A DNA stretch of 64,000 nucleotides from NCBI RefSeq assembly GCF_900109355.1, contig NZ_FOBF01000023.1, forward strand, positions 100,445-164,444. Reading direction: 5' to 3'. Source of the DNA: Nonomuraea pusilla (GTDB lineage Bacteria; Actinomycetota; Actinomycetes; Streptosporangiales; Streptosporangiaceae). Made by a program: the position numbers and the translations under genes. Below, one piece after another: positions 50,273-58,595 of the stretch; position 1 is the first letter of the stretch, and each line of letters begins with the position of its first letter. The notes below the pieces were generated by a model that saw only the letters and a program-made list of their open reading frames with translations, was not told the origin of the DNA and did no database searches.

Positions 50273-50462
50273 CGGCGTGCTCACCATCAGGCAGCACGCC
50301 GTGCTCGGCCTGGTGCACGGCTGCGGCCTGACCAGGCGCCTGTTCGGCCCAACGCCGAAGCGGCAGGTCGAGCGGCTGGTCGCCGCGGAATGGGCGGGCA
50401 GGGCGGTGGAGGCGTACGTCGAGGACACGACCAGGGACACGGGGGTGACCGGCGGGGCGTAG
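50273..50462 (+). pseudogene. C-terminal remnant of a GPP34-like (Golgi phosphoprotein 3 family) gene
   Basis: The plus strand reads FGVLTIRQHAVLGLVHGCGL, then TRRLFGPTPKRQVERLVAAE and WAGRAVEAYVEDTTRD before the stop at 50460. This pattern (helix, LxGLVHGxGL, R-x-V, W-A-x-A-V) is like the end of actinomycete GPP34 proteins. There is no start or N-terminal domain. It abuts the oppositely oriented remnant at 50128-50262, so the junction near 50270 looks like a deletion scar that removed both 5' halves. Confidence 0.45.
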
Positions 50463-50483
50463 CCCCGGGCTCTCGTGCCGGGC

Positions 50484-51077
50484 TCAGAGCTTGCCGTCGA
50501 GGAGGACGACGCGGTGGCCGTGCAGGCGCGCGGTGAGGTCGGAGACGAAGCCGGGCCGCAGCGGCGGCCAGTTCCAGAACGTGAAGCCGAGGTGCCCGAA
50601 CGCGAAGTAGTCGTCCTCCCACCGCCACGCCGCGGGCGCGACGGGCCGCGCGCAGGACGGGCACGCGAGCACGACGTCGCGCCCCTCGGCCCAGCCGTGG
50701 ACGACCTCGCGGAACGGCGCCCACGCCGCGTCGAGCAGCTCGAAGCAGTCGTCGACGAGGACGACCGAGGCGGAGCAGTGGGGGCAGGAGACGGCGGTCG
50801 GGTCGCCCTGCCCGCCGTCGAAGACCGTGCGCCCGGTGAGGACGGACACCCCGCCCGACCAGGAGCCGGGCCAGTCGGGGCTCCAGCCGGAGGCGTCGGC
50901 CACCTCGGCGGCGCGCGGACCGGGCGGGTGGCCGAGCTCGGCGTCGAGGACGCACGGCGTGCGCTCGGGCGCCGCCACCCCGGACCCGACCAGCCACTCC
51001 CGGACCTCCGCCGCCAGGGCCTCGGCCTCCTCGGACGTCGCCTCGACGTCCACGATCGTCTGGAACCAGTCACCCAC
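50484..51077 (-). CDS. Putative zinc-ribbon protein of unknown function
   Basis: 197 aa from a GTG preceded by GAGGAGG. Two Cys pairs, VSCPHCSAS and LACPSCARP, about 45 residues apart, look like a split zinc ribbon. The rest is soluble (MGDWFQTIVDVEATSEEAEA, FAFGHLGFTFWNWPPL). No known family is recognised. It is divergent from the DUF72 gene. Confidence 0.72.
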   Translation of the reverse strand: MGDWFQTIVDVEATSEEAEALAAEVREWLVGSGVAAPERTPCVLDAELGHPPGPRAAEVADASGWSPDWPGSWSGGVSVLTGRTVFDGGQGDPTAVSCPHCSASVVLVDDCFELLDAAWAPFREVVHGWAEGRDVVLACPSCARPVAPAAWRWEDDYFAFGHLGFTFWNWPPLRPGFVSDLTARLHGHRVVLLDGKL

Positions 51078-51195
51078 GGGTGCCTCCTCGCCTGTCGCCG
51101 TAAGACGCCGTGAACCCTACGGACCGCCACCGACAATCCGCCCTGCGTGGATCACGCGGTCCGAAGCGGCGAACCCGTCGTATAGCGTCGGCGGC

Positions 51196-52047
51196 ATGCG
51201 GCTTCATGTGGGGTGCGCGATGTGGGCGCACGCGGCGTGGCAGGGGCGGTTCCTCCCTCATCCGCTGCCTCAGGGGGAGCGGCTGCGCGCGTACGCGAGT
51301 TGGTGCGACGCGGTGGAGGGCAACACGACGTTCTACGCGACACCGTTGAGGAGCACGGTGGAGTCGTGGGCGGCGCAGACGGGCGAGGACTTCCGCTTCG
51401 TCGTCAAGCTGCCCAAGCCGATCACCCACGAGCGGCGGCTGGCGAACGCGGGGGAGGAGCTGCGCTCGTTCCTGGACACGATGGAGCCGCTGGGGCCGCG
51501 GATCCACGCGCTGTGGATCCAGCTCCCGGCGTCGTTCGGGCCGTCGGACGTGGGCACGCTGGCGGGTTTCCTGCGCGGCCTGCCGGCGTCGCACCGGTAT
51601 GCCGTGGAGGTGCGCCACCGGGCGTTCTTCGCGGAGGAGCGGGCGGCACGGCTGCTGGAAGGGGTGCTGGCGCGGGCGGGCGCCGAGTGGGTGCCGTTCG
51701 ACACGGTGACGCTGTTCGCGAGCCCGCCGACGAGCGACGCCGAGCGCGACGCCTGGGTGAAGAAGCCGCGCGTGCCGCGCAGGACGGCGGCGCTCACCGA
51801 CCGCCCGATCGTCCGCTACCTCGGCAGGGACGACACGGAGCGCACGGTGGAGGGCTGGCGGCCGTGGGCGGACGTGGTGGCGGGCTGGCTGAGGGAGGGG
51901 CGTTCGCCGACGGTGTTCGTCCACACGCCGGACAACGCCGACGCGCCCGCGCTCGCCCGGCGCTTCCACGACGAGGTGAGGGCCCTGGTACCGGGCCTGG
52001 AGGCGCTGCCGGAGCCGGTCCCGGCCGAGCCGCCCACCCTGTTCTGA
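51196..52047 (+). CDS. DUF72 (YecE-like) protein
   Basis: 283 aa TIM-barrel-like protein of the DUF72 family: HVGCAMWAHAAWQGRFLP, VEGNTTFYATP, FRFVVKLPKPITHERRL, WIQLPASFGPSD, YAVEVRHRAFF, FVHTPDNADAPALA. The biochemical role of the family is not established. The ATG at 51196 gives the normal start. The P450 gene follows 56 bases downstream and may be co-transcribed. Confidence 0.88.
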   Translation: MRLHVGCAMWAHAAWQGRFLPHPLPQGERLRAYASWCDAVEGNTTFYATPLRSTVESWAAQTGEDFRFVVKLPKPITHERRLANAGEELRSFLDTMEPLGPRIHALWIQLPASFGPSDVGTLAGFLRGLPASHRYAVEVRHRAFFAEERAARLLEGVLARAGAEWVPFDTVTLFASPPTSDAERDAWVKKPRVPRRTAALTDRPIVRYLGRDDTERTVEGWRPWADVVAGWLREGRSPTVFVHTPDNADAPALARRFHDEVRALVPGLEALPEPVPAEPPTLF

Positions 52048-52103
52048 GCAGGCGCCCGGTTCCGGATCTTGTTGAGCGGCCGTCCTGAGGCGACGATGGG
52101 CGG

Positions 52104-53300
52104 ATGGATCGACAGGCCTTCTACCGCGACCCGTACCCCGTCTACGCCGAGGCCCGCAGGGCCCCCGGGCTCACCTTCGTGCCGGAGCTGGACGCCTGGC
52201 TGGTCAGCAGGCGCGAGGACGTGCGCGAGGTGCTGAGCAGCCCGGACGTCTTCTCGTCGGCGGGCGCGATGCGCCCCGACCATGTCCCCGGCCCGGCCGC
52301 CCTCGCGGAGCTGGCCAAGGGGTGCGGCGGCGTGCAGGCGGTCCTTACGGCCGACGGCGACGCGCACAGGCGGCTGCGTCGGCCTCTCACCAGGGCGCTG
52401 TCCCCGGCCAGGGTGGCGGCGACCCTGCCGTTCGTGAGGGAGCGCGCGGAGGCGCTCGTCGCGGGGTTCGCGGCGGACGGGCGGGTCGAGTGGATGTCGG
52501 CCTACGCCGAACCGCTGCCCGCGGCGGTGGCCGGGCGCCTGCTGGGCCTCGACCCGGAGGACACGCCGGGCGCGGTGCGGGCGGCGCGGCGCGCGGAGGA
52601 GTTGCTGTTCACCGAGCTGGACGAGGAGGGGCAGGTCGCGGCCGCCAGGGAGGTGGTGGGCCTGCAGCACCTGCTCGACGCGTACGCGAGGGCCCGCAGG
52701 AGCGACCCGCGCGACGACCTGGTCACGGACATGGTGCGCGACTTCGCTCCCGGCGACGGCGAACTCACGCCCGACCAGCGCAGGGAGATCGTCTCGAACC
52801 TGGAGAACGCCCTGCTGGCCGGGCACCTGACCACGACGGCGCTGCTCGGCGTGGTCGTGCTCGACCTGCTGCGCGACCGGCGCCAGTGGGAGCTGCTGTG
52901 CGAGCGTCCGGAGCTGGTGCCGGCGGCGATCGAGGAGGCGGCGCGGTTCGAGGCGCCGGTCCAGGGCTTCCGGCGCACGGTGCGCCGCCCGGTGCGGGTG
53001 GGCGGCACCGAGCTGGGCGAGGGCGACGTGGTCTTCGTGTCGTACGCGTCGGCGGGACGCGACGCGGAGGCGGAGAGCCGTCCCGACGAGTTCGACATCA
53101 CCCGTCCTGCCTCCCGCCACCTGTCGTTCGGGCTCGGCCCGCACGGCTGCCCGGGCACGCACCTGGCGAAGGAGCAGGTACGGATCACCCTGGAGCTCCT
53201 GCTGCGCGAGCTGCCCGGCCTGCGCCTGGCCGACCAGGAGGTGGTGATGGCGCCCACGCTCATCCACCGCTCGCCGGAGGCGCTGCATCTGGAGTGGTGA
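52104..53300 (+). CDS. Cytochrome P450 monooxygenase
   Basis: 398 aa soluble bacterial P450. I-helix motif LLAGHLTTTALLG (AGxxTT), K-helix ExxR in EEAARFEAP, and heme loop FGLGPHGCPGTHLAKEQ with the axial Cys are intact. The N-terminus (FYRDPYPVYAEARRAPG) is typical of macrolide/terpenoid-type actinomycete P450s. It needs ferredoxin and reductase from elsewhere. The substrate is unknown. The ATG at 52104 follows a short gap after the DUF72 gene. Confidence 0.93.
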   Translation: MDRQAFYRDPYPVYAEARRAPGLTFVPELDAWLVSRREDVREVLSSPDVFSSAGAMRPDHVPGPAALAELAKGCGGVQAVLTADGDAHRRLRRPLTRALSPARVAATLPFVRERAEALVAGFAADGRVEWMSAYAEPLPAAVAGRLLGLDPEDTPGAVRAARRAEELLFTELDEEGQVAAAREVVGLQHLLDAYARARRSDPRDDLVTDMVRDFAPGDGELTPDQRREIVSNLENALLAGHLTTTALLGVVVLDLLRDRRQWELLCERPELVPAAIEEAARFEAPVQGFRRTVRRPVRVGGTELGEGDVVFVSYASAGRDAEAESRPDEFDITRPASRHLSFGLGPHGCPGTHLAKEQVRITLELLLRELPGLRLADQEVVMAPTLIHRSPEALHLEW

Positions 53301-53313
53301 CGCCGCGCGGTGC

Positions 53314-53319
53314 TAGGGT
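53314..53319 (+). promoter_or_regulatory. Extended -10 element for the thrS leader transcript
   Basis: TGC followed by TAGGGT is an extended actinomycete -10. Seven bases downstream is the ATG of the leader peptide, so the transcript is probably leaderless. A weak -35 (TGGAGT, about 53290-53295) is 18 bases upstream. Confidence 0.5.
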
Positions 53320-53325
53320 CGGGGC

Positions 53326-53376
53326 ATGCAGCGCGCTCACGTGACGACGACGCCGGAGACCGTCCCGGCGCGCTGA
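53326..53376 (+). CDS. Thr-rich leader peptide of an attenuator, 16 aa
   Basis: The peptide MQRAHVTTTPETVPAR has three consecutive ACG Thr codons plus one ACC, ends with TGA at 53374-53376, and sits 82 bases before the threonyl-tRNA synthetase gene with a terminator between. Stalling at the Thr run when charged tRNA-Thr is scarce would let the downstream RNA avoid the terminator. The GCGCGC arms near 53330 and 53368 can pair and may form the alternative hairpin. The ATG is probably the first transcribed codon. Confidence 0.7.
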   Translation: MQRAHVTTTPETVPAR

Positions 53377-53389
53377 CCTTTGTCGTAGG

Positions 53390-53423
53390 AAGCCCCGGGG
53401 CGAGTGCCCCGGGGCTTTCGCTT
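53390..53423 (+). terminator. Attenuator terminator upstream of thrS
   Basis: A perfect 12-bp stem, AAGCCCCGGGGC with GCCCCGGGGCTT, around GAGT, followed by TCGCTT. It lies 13 bases after the leader-peptide stop and 36 bases before the synthetase start, the usual geometry of ribosome-mediated attenuation. Confidence 0.78.
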
Positions 53424-53458
53424 GCGGTCACTCGCCCTACGGACGCGAGGAGACCGCC

Positions 53459-54676
53459 ATGCACGACCACCGCAAGCTCGGCCGTGAGCTGGGCCTGTTC
53501 GACACCGACCCGCTGATCGGCTCGGGGCTGCCGTACTGGCTGCCCGACGGCGCCGTCGTCAGGCACACCCTGGAGGAGTACATCAGGGCCGCGGAGCGCG
53601 AGGCCGGGTACCGGCACGTGTACTCGCCGGTCCTGGGCAAACGGGAGCTGTACGAGATCTCGGGCCACTGGTCGCACTACCAGGACGACATGTTCCCGCC
53701 GATGGACCTGGGCGGCGAGCAGGTCGTCCTGCGGCCGAGCCTGTGCCCGCACCACGCGCTGATCTACCGGTCCCGCGCGCACAGCTACAGGGAGCTGCCG
53801 TTGCGCATCGCCGAGCTGGGCGGGATGTACCGCTCCGAGCTGTCGGGCGTGCTCGGCGGCCTGACCAGGGTGCGGGCCATCCAGCTGAACGACGCGCACA
53901 TCTTCTGCACCGTCGAGCAGGTGGAGGAGGAGGCGCGGGGCGCGCTGGAGCTGATCCGCCGCGCGTACGCGGCGCTCGGCATCACCCCGGTCCGCTACCG
54001 GCTGTCGCTGCCGGGGCCGGGCGGCAAGTACGTCGCGGCGCCGGAGATGTGGCGGCGCGCAGGCGAGCTGCTGACCGAGGTGCTCGACCGGTCGGGCCTG
54101 CCGTACGAGGCGGCGGAGGGCGAGGCCGCGTTCTACGGCCCCAAGATCGACGTCCAGGTGGCCGACGGGGCGGGCAGGGAGTCGACCCTGTCCACCGTGC
54201 AGGTGGACTTCCACCAGCCGGAGCAGTTCGACCTGCACTACATCGGGGCCGACGGCGCCAGGCACCGCCCCGTCATGGTGCACCGCAGCATCATCGGCAG
54301 CGTGGAGCGGGCGGTCGCGCACCTGATCGAGCAGCACGGCGGCGCCTTCCCCGCCTGGCTGGCCCCGACCCAGGTCGTGGTGCTGCCGGTCTCGGAGGAG
54401 GAGCTGCCGGAGGCGGCGGCGTTCGCGGGCCGGTGCTCGGGGCTGGGGCTGCGGGCGGAGGTCGCCGGGCCGGAGCGCGGCAGCCTGGGCGCCCGGATCA
54501 GGGAGGCGCGGCTGGTGCCGTACCAGGTGGTGATCGGCGCGAAGGAGGCGGCGTCGGGGGACGTGGCGCTGCGGCTGCGCGACGGGCGCCGCCTGGACCC
54601 GATGCCGGGGCCGGAGGCGCTGACCCGTGTCACCGCGCTGGTCGCCGCGCGCGGCACCGAGCTGTGGCCGGCCTGA
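53459..54676 (+). CDS. thrS: Threonyl-tRNA synthetase, short form lacking TGS and editing domains
   Basis: 405 aa. It starts directly at the class II catalytic core: RELGLFDTDPLIGSGLPYWL, YSPVLGKRELYEISGHW, motif 2 region MYRSELSGVLGGLTRVRAI, NDAHIFC, motif 3 HRSIIGSVERAVAHLIEQHG. The zinc ligands are kept (Cys in PSLCPHH, His in DAHIF, His in MVHRS). The C-terminus (~300-405) is the anticodon-binding domain (VVLPVSEEELPEAAAFA, LVPYQVVIGAKEA). Housekeeping ThrRS is ~640-680 aa with N-terminal TGS and editing domains, so this is likely a second, stress-controlled or resistance copy. The ATG at 53459 follows GCGAGGAG. Confidence 0.92.
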   Translation: MHDHRKLGRELGLFDTDPLIGSGLPYWLPDGAVVRHTLEEYIRAAEREAGYRHVYSPVLGKRELYEISGHWSHYQDDMFPPMDLGGEQVVLRPSLCPHHALIYRSRAHSYRELPLRIAELGGMYRSELSGVLGGLTRVRAIQLNDAHIFCTVEQVEEEARGALELIRRAYAALGITPVRYRLSLPGPGGKYVAAPEMWRRAGELLTEVLDRSGLPYEAAEGEAAFYGPKIDVQVADGAGRESTLSTVQVDFHQPEQFDLHYIGADGARHRPVMVHRSIIGSVERAVAHLIEQHGGAFPAWLAPTQVVVLPVSEEELPEAAAFAGRCSGLGLRAEVAGPERGSLGARIREARLVPYQVVIGAKEAASGDVALRLRDGRRLDPMPGPEALTRVTALVAARGTELWPA

Positions 54677-54707
54677 GGGGCGCGGGACGCGGGGCGGCTT
54701 GCCGCGG

Positions 54708-54734
54708 CGATTTCCGAATGGCATTCTGAAATCG
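54708..54734. promoter_or_regulatory. 27-bp palindromic operator upstream of the monooxygenase gene
   Basis: Outer arms CGATTTC and GAAATCG and inner arms GAATG and CATTC form a nearly perfect palindrome around a single central G. It ends 25 bases before the ATG at 54759. This is likely a repressor site; the cognate regulator is not obvious, as the TetR and PadR genes downstream have different palindromes of their own. Confidence 0.65.
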
Positions 54735-54758
54735 TCGGACGAGACCCGCGGAGCGCGC

Positions 54759-56594
54759 ATGACCGGGACGAACCGCCTGAACCGCCCTCCCCTCGACAAG
54801 GACGCCCTGCGCCGCAAGTACGCGGAGGAGCGTGACAAGCGGCTGCGTCCCGACGGCAACGCCCAGTACCTCAGGCTCACCGGCCGCTTCGCCCCCTACC
54901 TCCACGACCCGTACACGCCGCGGACGGAGCGGCCGCCGAGGACCGACCACGTCACCGTGGCGTTCGTCGGCGGCGGCTTCGCCGGGCTGGTCACCGGCGC
55001 CCGGCTCAAGGAGGCGGGCGTCGAGGACGTGCGCGTCGTCGAGAAGGGCGGCGACTTCGGCGGCACCTGGTACTGGAACCGCTACCCGGGCGCACAGTGC
55101 GATACCGCGTCGTACGTGTACATGCCGCTCCTGGAGGAGACCGGCCACATGCCGACCGAGAAGTACGCGCACGCGCCCGAGATCCTGGAGCACTGCCGCC
55201 GCATCGGCCGCCACTACGGGCTCTACGACGACGCGCTGTTCCACACCGAGGTCACCGCGCTGGAGTGGGACGCGGCCCGGTCGCGGTGGATCGTCCGCAC
55301 CGACCGCGGCGACAGCTTCACGGCCTCGTTCGTCGGCATGGGCATCGGCCCGCTGCACGTCCCGAAACTGCCCGGCATCCCCGGCATCGAGGACTTCGCG
55401 GGACACGCCTTCCACACCAGCCGCTGGGACTACGCCTACACCGGCGGCGACCCGTCCGGCGCGCCCATGGACCGCCTCTCCGGCAGGCGGGTGGCCGTCA
55501 TCGGCACCGGCGCCACCGCCGTGCAGTGCGTGCCGCACCTCGCCCGCGCCTGCAAGGAGCTGTACGTCTTCCAGCGCACCCCGTCGTCGGTGGACGTGCG
55601 GGACAACCGCCCCACCGACCCCGAGTGGTTCGCCTCCATCGCCACCCCGGGCTGGCAGCAGCGCTGGCTGGAGAACTTCACCGCCAACCAGACCGGCGAG
55701 CTGCCCGACGAGGACCTCGTGATGGACGGCTGGACCGACATCGCCAGACGGCTGCGCGCCAGGATCGCCGCCATCCCGCAGGAGGAGCTGACGCCCGAGC
55801 GGATGATGGAGGCGTACGAGGAGTGCGACTTCGAGAAGATGGAGGAGATCCGCGCCCGGGTGGACGCCCTGGTCGAGGACGCCGAGACGGCGCGTGGGCT
55901 CAAGGCGTGGTACCGCCAGCTCTGCAAGCGACCGTGCTTCCACGACGAGTACCTCCAGGCGTTCAACCTGCCGAACACGCACCTCGTCGACACCGGCGGC
56001 AGGGGCGTCGAGCGGATCACCAGCACGGGCGTGGTCGCGGCGGGCGCCGAGTACGAGGTGGACTGCGTGATCTACGCGTCGGGCTTCGAGGTGGGCACCG
56101 GCTTCACCAGGCGCTCCGGTTACGACATGACCGGCCGCGACGGCGTCAGGCTGTCGGAGCGCTGGGCTCAGGGCATGCGGACGCTGCACGGCGTCCACGT
56201 CCACGGCTTCCCGAACGCCTTCCTCGTCCAGCCGACCCAGGGCGCGAACCTCATCTCCAACATCCCCCACAACCTGACCGAGGCGGCCAGGACGATCGCC
56301 GTCACCGTCCGGCACGCGCTCGACCACGGCTACGCCGAGGTGGAGGCCACCCGCGAGGCGGAGGAGGCGTGGGTGGAGCTGCTGCGGTCCGGCCCGGGGA
56401 GGCTGATCGGCGGGCCCGACTGCACGCCGGGCTACTACAACAACGAGGGTCAGGAGCCGGGCCCGTGGGACTGGCTCAACACCGGCTACCCGTACGGCGC
56501 CACGGCCTACTTCGCCCACATGGACCGCTGGCGCCGCTCGGGGACGTTCGAGGGGCTGGACTTTCGCGAGGGGCCCTGCCGCGTGGCAGATTGA
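54759..56594 (+). CDS. Type I Baeyer-Villiger monooxygenase
   Basis: 611 aa flavoprotein that inserts oxygen next to a ketone using NADPH and O2. FAD motif VGGGFAGLV, the GGTWYWNRYPGAQCDT block, NADPH motif IGTGATAVQ, and the BVMO fingerprint F-x-G-x3-H-x3-W seen as FAGHAFHTSRWDY are all present, as are FVGMGIGPLHVPKLPGI and FPNAFLVQPTQGA. The extra ~55-residue N-terminus is typical of the cyclopentadecanone/steroid-type group. The ATG at 54759 follows CGGAG. The next gene begins five bases downstream. Confidence 0.93.
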   Translation: MTGTNRLNRPPLDKDALRRKYAEERDKRLRPDGNAQYLRLTGRFAPYLHDPYTPRTERPPRTDHVTVAFVGGGFAGLVTGARLKEAGVEDVRVVEKGGDFGGTWYWNRYPGAQCDTASYVYMPLLEETGHMPTEKYAHAPEILEHCRRIGRHYGLYDDALFHTEVTALEWDAARSRWIVRTDRGDSFTASFVGMGIGPLHVPKLPGIPGIEDFAGHAFHTSRWDYAYTGGDPSGAPMDRLSGRRVAVIGTGATAVQCVPHLARACKELYVFQRTPSSVDVRDNRPTDPEWFASIATPGWQQRWLENFTANQTGELPDEDLVMDGWTDIARRLRARIAAIPQEELTPERMMEAYEECDFEKMEEIRARVDALVEDAETARGLKAWYRQLCKRPCFHDEYLQAFNLPNTHLVDTGGRGVERITSTGVVAAGAEYEVDCVIYASGFEVGTGFTRRSGYDMTGRDGVRLSERWAQGMRTLHGVHVHGFPNAFLVQPTQGANLISNIPHNLTEAARTIAVTVRHALDHGYAEVEATREAEEAWVELLRSGPGRLIGGPDCTPGYYNNEGQEPGPWDWLNTGYPYGATAYFAHMDRWRRSGTFEGLDFREGPCRVAD

Positions 56595-56598
56595 GATC

Positions 56599-57390
56599 AT
56601 GGACTACGTCGCCTGGTTCCATCGTGAGGTCGCGGCGGTCGAGGCCGCGGCGTTGAGCGTGACGGGGACGGCGCCCGAGGTGCCGTCCTGCCCGGGGTGG
56701 TCGGTCTCCGACCTGCTCGTCCATCTCGGAGGGGTGCACCGGTGGCTGGCCGAGATCATCAGGGGCCGCCTCACCGAGCCGCCCGGCCACACCGACGTGT
56801 CCGTCCTGGCGCTGCCCGCCGACACCGAGGGCTGGCCGAGGCCGGAGAGCGCCCCCAACCTGGCGCCGGTGCCCGGCGGCCTGGTCACCTGGTTCGCCGA
56901 GGGCGCGGCGGCGCTGGAGTCGCTGTTCGCCGCGACCGACCCGGGCCTGCGGGTCTGGACCTGGTCGCAGGAGCAGAGCGTGGGCTTCTGGGCCCGGATG
57001 CAGGCGATCGAGGCGGCCGTGCACCGCTGGGACGCCCAGAACGCGCTGGGCGCCGCCGAGCCGGTGGGGCCGGAGCTCGCGGCCGACGCCGTCGAGCAGA
57101 CGTTCACCGTCATGGCGCCAGCGCGGCGGGCCTGGCGGCAGGCGCCGCCAGGCGAGGGCGAGCGGTACGCCTTCCGCAGCACCGACCGCCCTGGGCGGTG
57201 GCTGGTCCGGTTCGACGGCGACGAGGTGCTCCTGACCGGGAGCCCTGACCTCCCCGCCGACGTCGAGGCGGCCGGCACCGTCTCCGACCTCATGCTGTTC
57301 CTCTGGGGCCGGGTCCCCGCCGACCGGCTGCAGGTGACGGGCGACAGCTCGCTCCTCGACCGCTACTTCACGCTCGTCCCGCCACTCTGA
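56599..57390 (+). CDS. Maleylpyruvate isomerase/DinB-like (mycothiol-dependent) family protein
   Basis: 263 aa. The N-terminal four-helix metal-binding domain is recognised from CPGWSVSDLLVHLGGVHRWL and AAVHRWDAQNALG (His ligands), and the C-terminal domain from RWLVRFDGDEVLLTG and SDLMLFLWGRVPADRLQVTG. Members catalyse mycothiol-dependent reactions or act as unknown metal-dependent enzymes. It begins five bases after the BVMO stop, so it is co-transcribed and probably part of the same pathway. Confidence 0.85.
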   Translation: MDYVAWFHREVAAVEAAALSVTGTAPEVPSCPGWSVSDLLVHLGGVHRWLAEIIRGRLTEPPGHTDVSVLALPADTEGWPRPESAPNLAPVPGGLVTWFAEGAAALESLFAATDPGLRVWTWSQEQSVGFWARMQAIEAAVHRWDAQNALGAAEPVGPELAADAVEQTFTVMAPARRAWRQAPPGEGERYAFRSTDRPGRWLVRFDGDEVLLTGSPDLPADVEAAGTVSDLMLFLWGRVPADRLQVTGDSSLLDRYFTLVPPL

Positions 57391-57435
57391 CGAGCCCGGC
57401 CTGGGACCGGCGCCTGTCGAGGGGCCCAACTTTAA

Positions 57436-57460
57436 GAACGATCGGTCGTTCAGATATGCT
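57436..57460 (+). promoter_or_regulatory. TetR operator and leaderless promoter
   Basis: GAACGA and TCGTTC are perfect inverted arms around TCGG (57436-57451). A -10 element TATGCT (57455-57460) follows directly, and the ATG at 57468 is about seven bases past it, giving a leaderless message. An operator just upstream of the -10 fits autorepression by the TetR protein encoded next. Confidence 0.72.
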
Positions 57461-57467
57461 CGTCGGC

Positions 57468-58121
57468 ATGACGGCGACCAAGGAGGACGGCCGCAGGGCG
57501 CGCGGGCAGCGCAGCCGCGAGGTGATCCTCGCCCAGGCGGTGGCGCTGGCCTCGGTGCACGGCCTCGACGGGCTGACGCTGGGCCGGCTCGCGGAGGCGG
57601 CTGGAGTCAGCAAGTCCGGGTTCTTCGCGCACTGGCGCGACAAGGAGGAGCTGCAGCTCGACGCCATCGCGTGGGCGCACAGGCAGTGGGTCGACCTGAT
57701 CGTCAGACCCGCGCTGCTGGAGCCCGCCGGCCTGCGCCGGCTGCTCGCGCTGCACGAGCACCGCATCCGCTTCTACACCGACGGGATCCTGCCGGGCGGC
57801 TGCTTCTTCTTCGCCGCCCAGGTCGAGTACGACGACAGGTCCGGCCCGGTCAGGGAGGCCGTCGCCCGCGCCCTGTCCGACTGGCTGGCCTTCCTCGAAC
57901 GCCTCGTCGCCGAGGCCGTCGCGCTGGGCGAGCTGCCGGAGGGCACCGACACCGCCCAGCTCGCGTACGAGATCGACGCCCTCGGCGAGACCTCCGTCAC
58001 CCACGCCCGCCTGCTCCGGCACGGCGACGACGAGCCGCGCGCCTACGCCATGGCGCGCAGGGCCGTGCTCCACCGGCTGCGCGGCCTGGCCACCGACCCC
58101 TCACTGCTTCCGGAAGGCTGA
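57468..58121 (+). CDS. TetR-family transcriptional regulator
   Basis: 217 aa. N-terminal HTH: RSREVILAQAVALASVHGLD, LTLGRLAEAAGVSKSGFFAH, W-R-D-K-EEL. The ligand-binding part (LLALHEHRIRFYTDGILPGG, CFFFAAQVEYDDRSGPV) matches the actinomycete AcrR-like group. The ATG at 57468 is preferred over an in-frame start 12 bases upstream because of the leaderless promoter. The next gene starts four bases after its stop. Confidence 0.92.
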   Translation: MTATKEDGRRARGQRSREVILAQAVALASVHGLDGLTLGRLAEAAGVSKSGFFAHWRDKEELQLDAIAWAHRQWVDLIVRPALLEPAGLRRLLALHEHRIRFYTDGILPGGCFFFAAQVEYDDRSGPVREAVARALSDWLAFLERLVAEAVALGELPEGTDTAQLAYEIDALGETSVTHARLLRHGDDEPRAYAMARRAVLHRLRGLATDPSLLPEG

Positions 58122-58124
58122 ACG

Positions 58125-58544
58125 TTGACCGAGACGCGTCCCGTGCAGGTCCACTTCGACGACCTCGACGCCATGGGCCTGCTGCACAACTCCCGCTACG
58201 CCCTGCTGGTGGAGCGTGCGATCTCCGCCTTCTGGGCGGACCAGGGGTGGAACTTCGACCCCGCGATCTCCCGCTTCAAGGACGTCTTCATGGCGGTGCG
58301 CGAGTTCAAGATCACCTATCACGCGCCGATCGTGGGGGCGGGCGAGGTGCTGGTCGACTTCTGGATGGACCGCATGGGTCGCACCAGCGGCGTGTACGGC
58401 TTCCGCGTCCTGTCGTCCGACCGGGCGACCGTCCACGCCGAGGGGTACCGCGTGAACGTCAACCTCGACCCCTCCACGTTCCGCCCGGCCCCGTTCACCG
58501 ACGAGATCCGCGTCGCCGCCGAGCCCCTCCTCGCCGCCGGTTAG
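58125..58544 (+). CDS. Acyl-CoA thioesterase (hotdog fold)
   Basis: 139 aa. The 4HBT motif VHFDDLDAMGLLHNSRYALL, with catalytic Asp, is near the N-terminus, followed by FKITYHAPIVGAGEVLVDFW and the typical central helix. It hydrolyses acyl-CoA thioesters. The TTG start (58125) has GGAAGG about 8 bases upstream and no ATG is available. It is translationally close to the TetR gene, suggesting a regulated pair. Confidence 0.88.
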   Translation: MTETRPVQVHFDDLDAMGLLHNSRYALLVERAISAFWADQGWNFDPAISRFKDVFMAVREFKITYHAPIVGAGEVLVDFWMDRMGRTSGVYGFRVLSSDRATVHAEGYRVNVNLDPSTFRPAPFTDEIRVAAEPLLAAG

Positions 58545-58595
58545 CCCCTGACGACAGTGCCGGGGGATGGGGGTTGAAAAGTAGGGTTTCATCCC

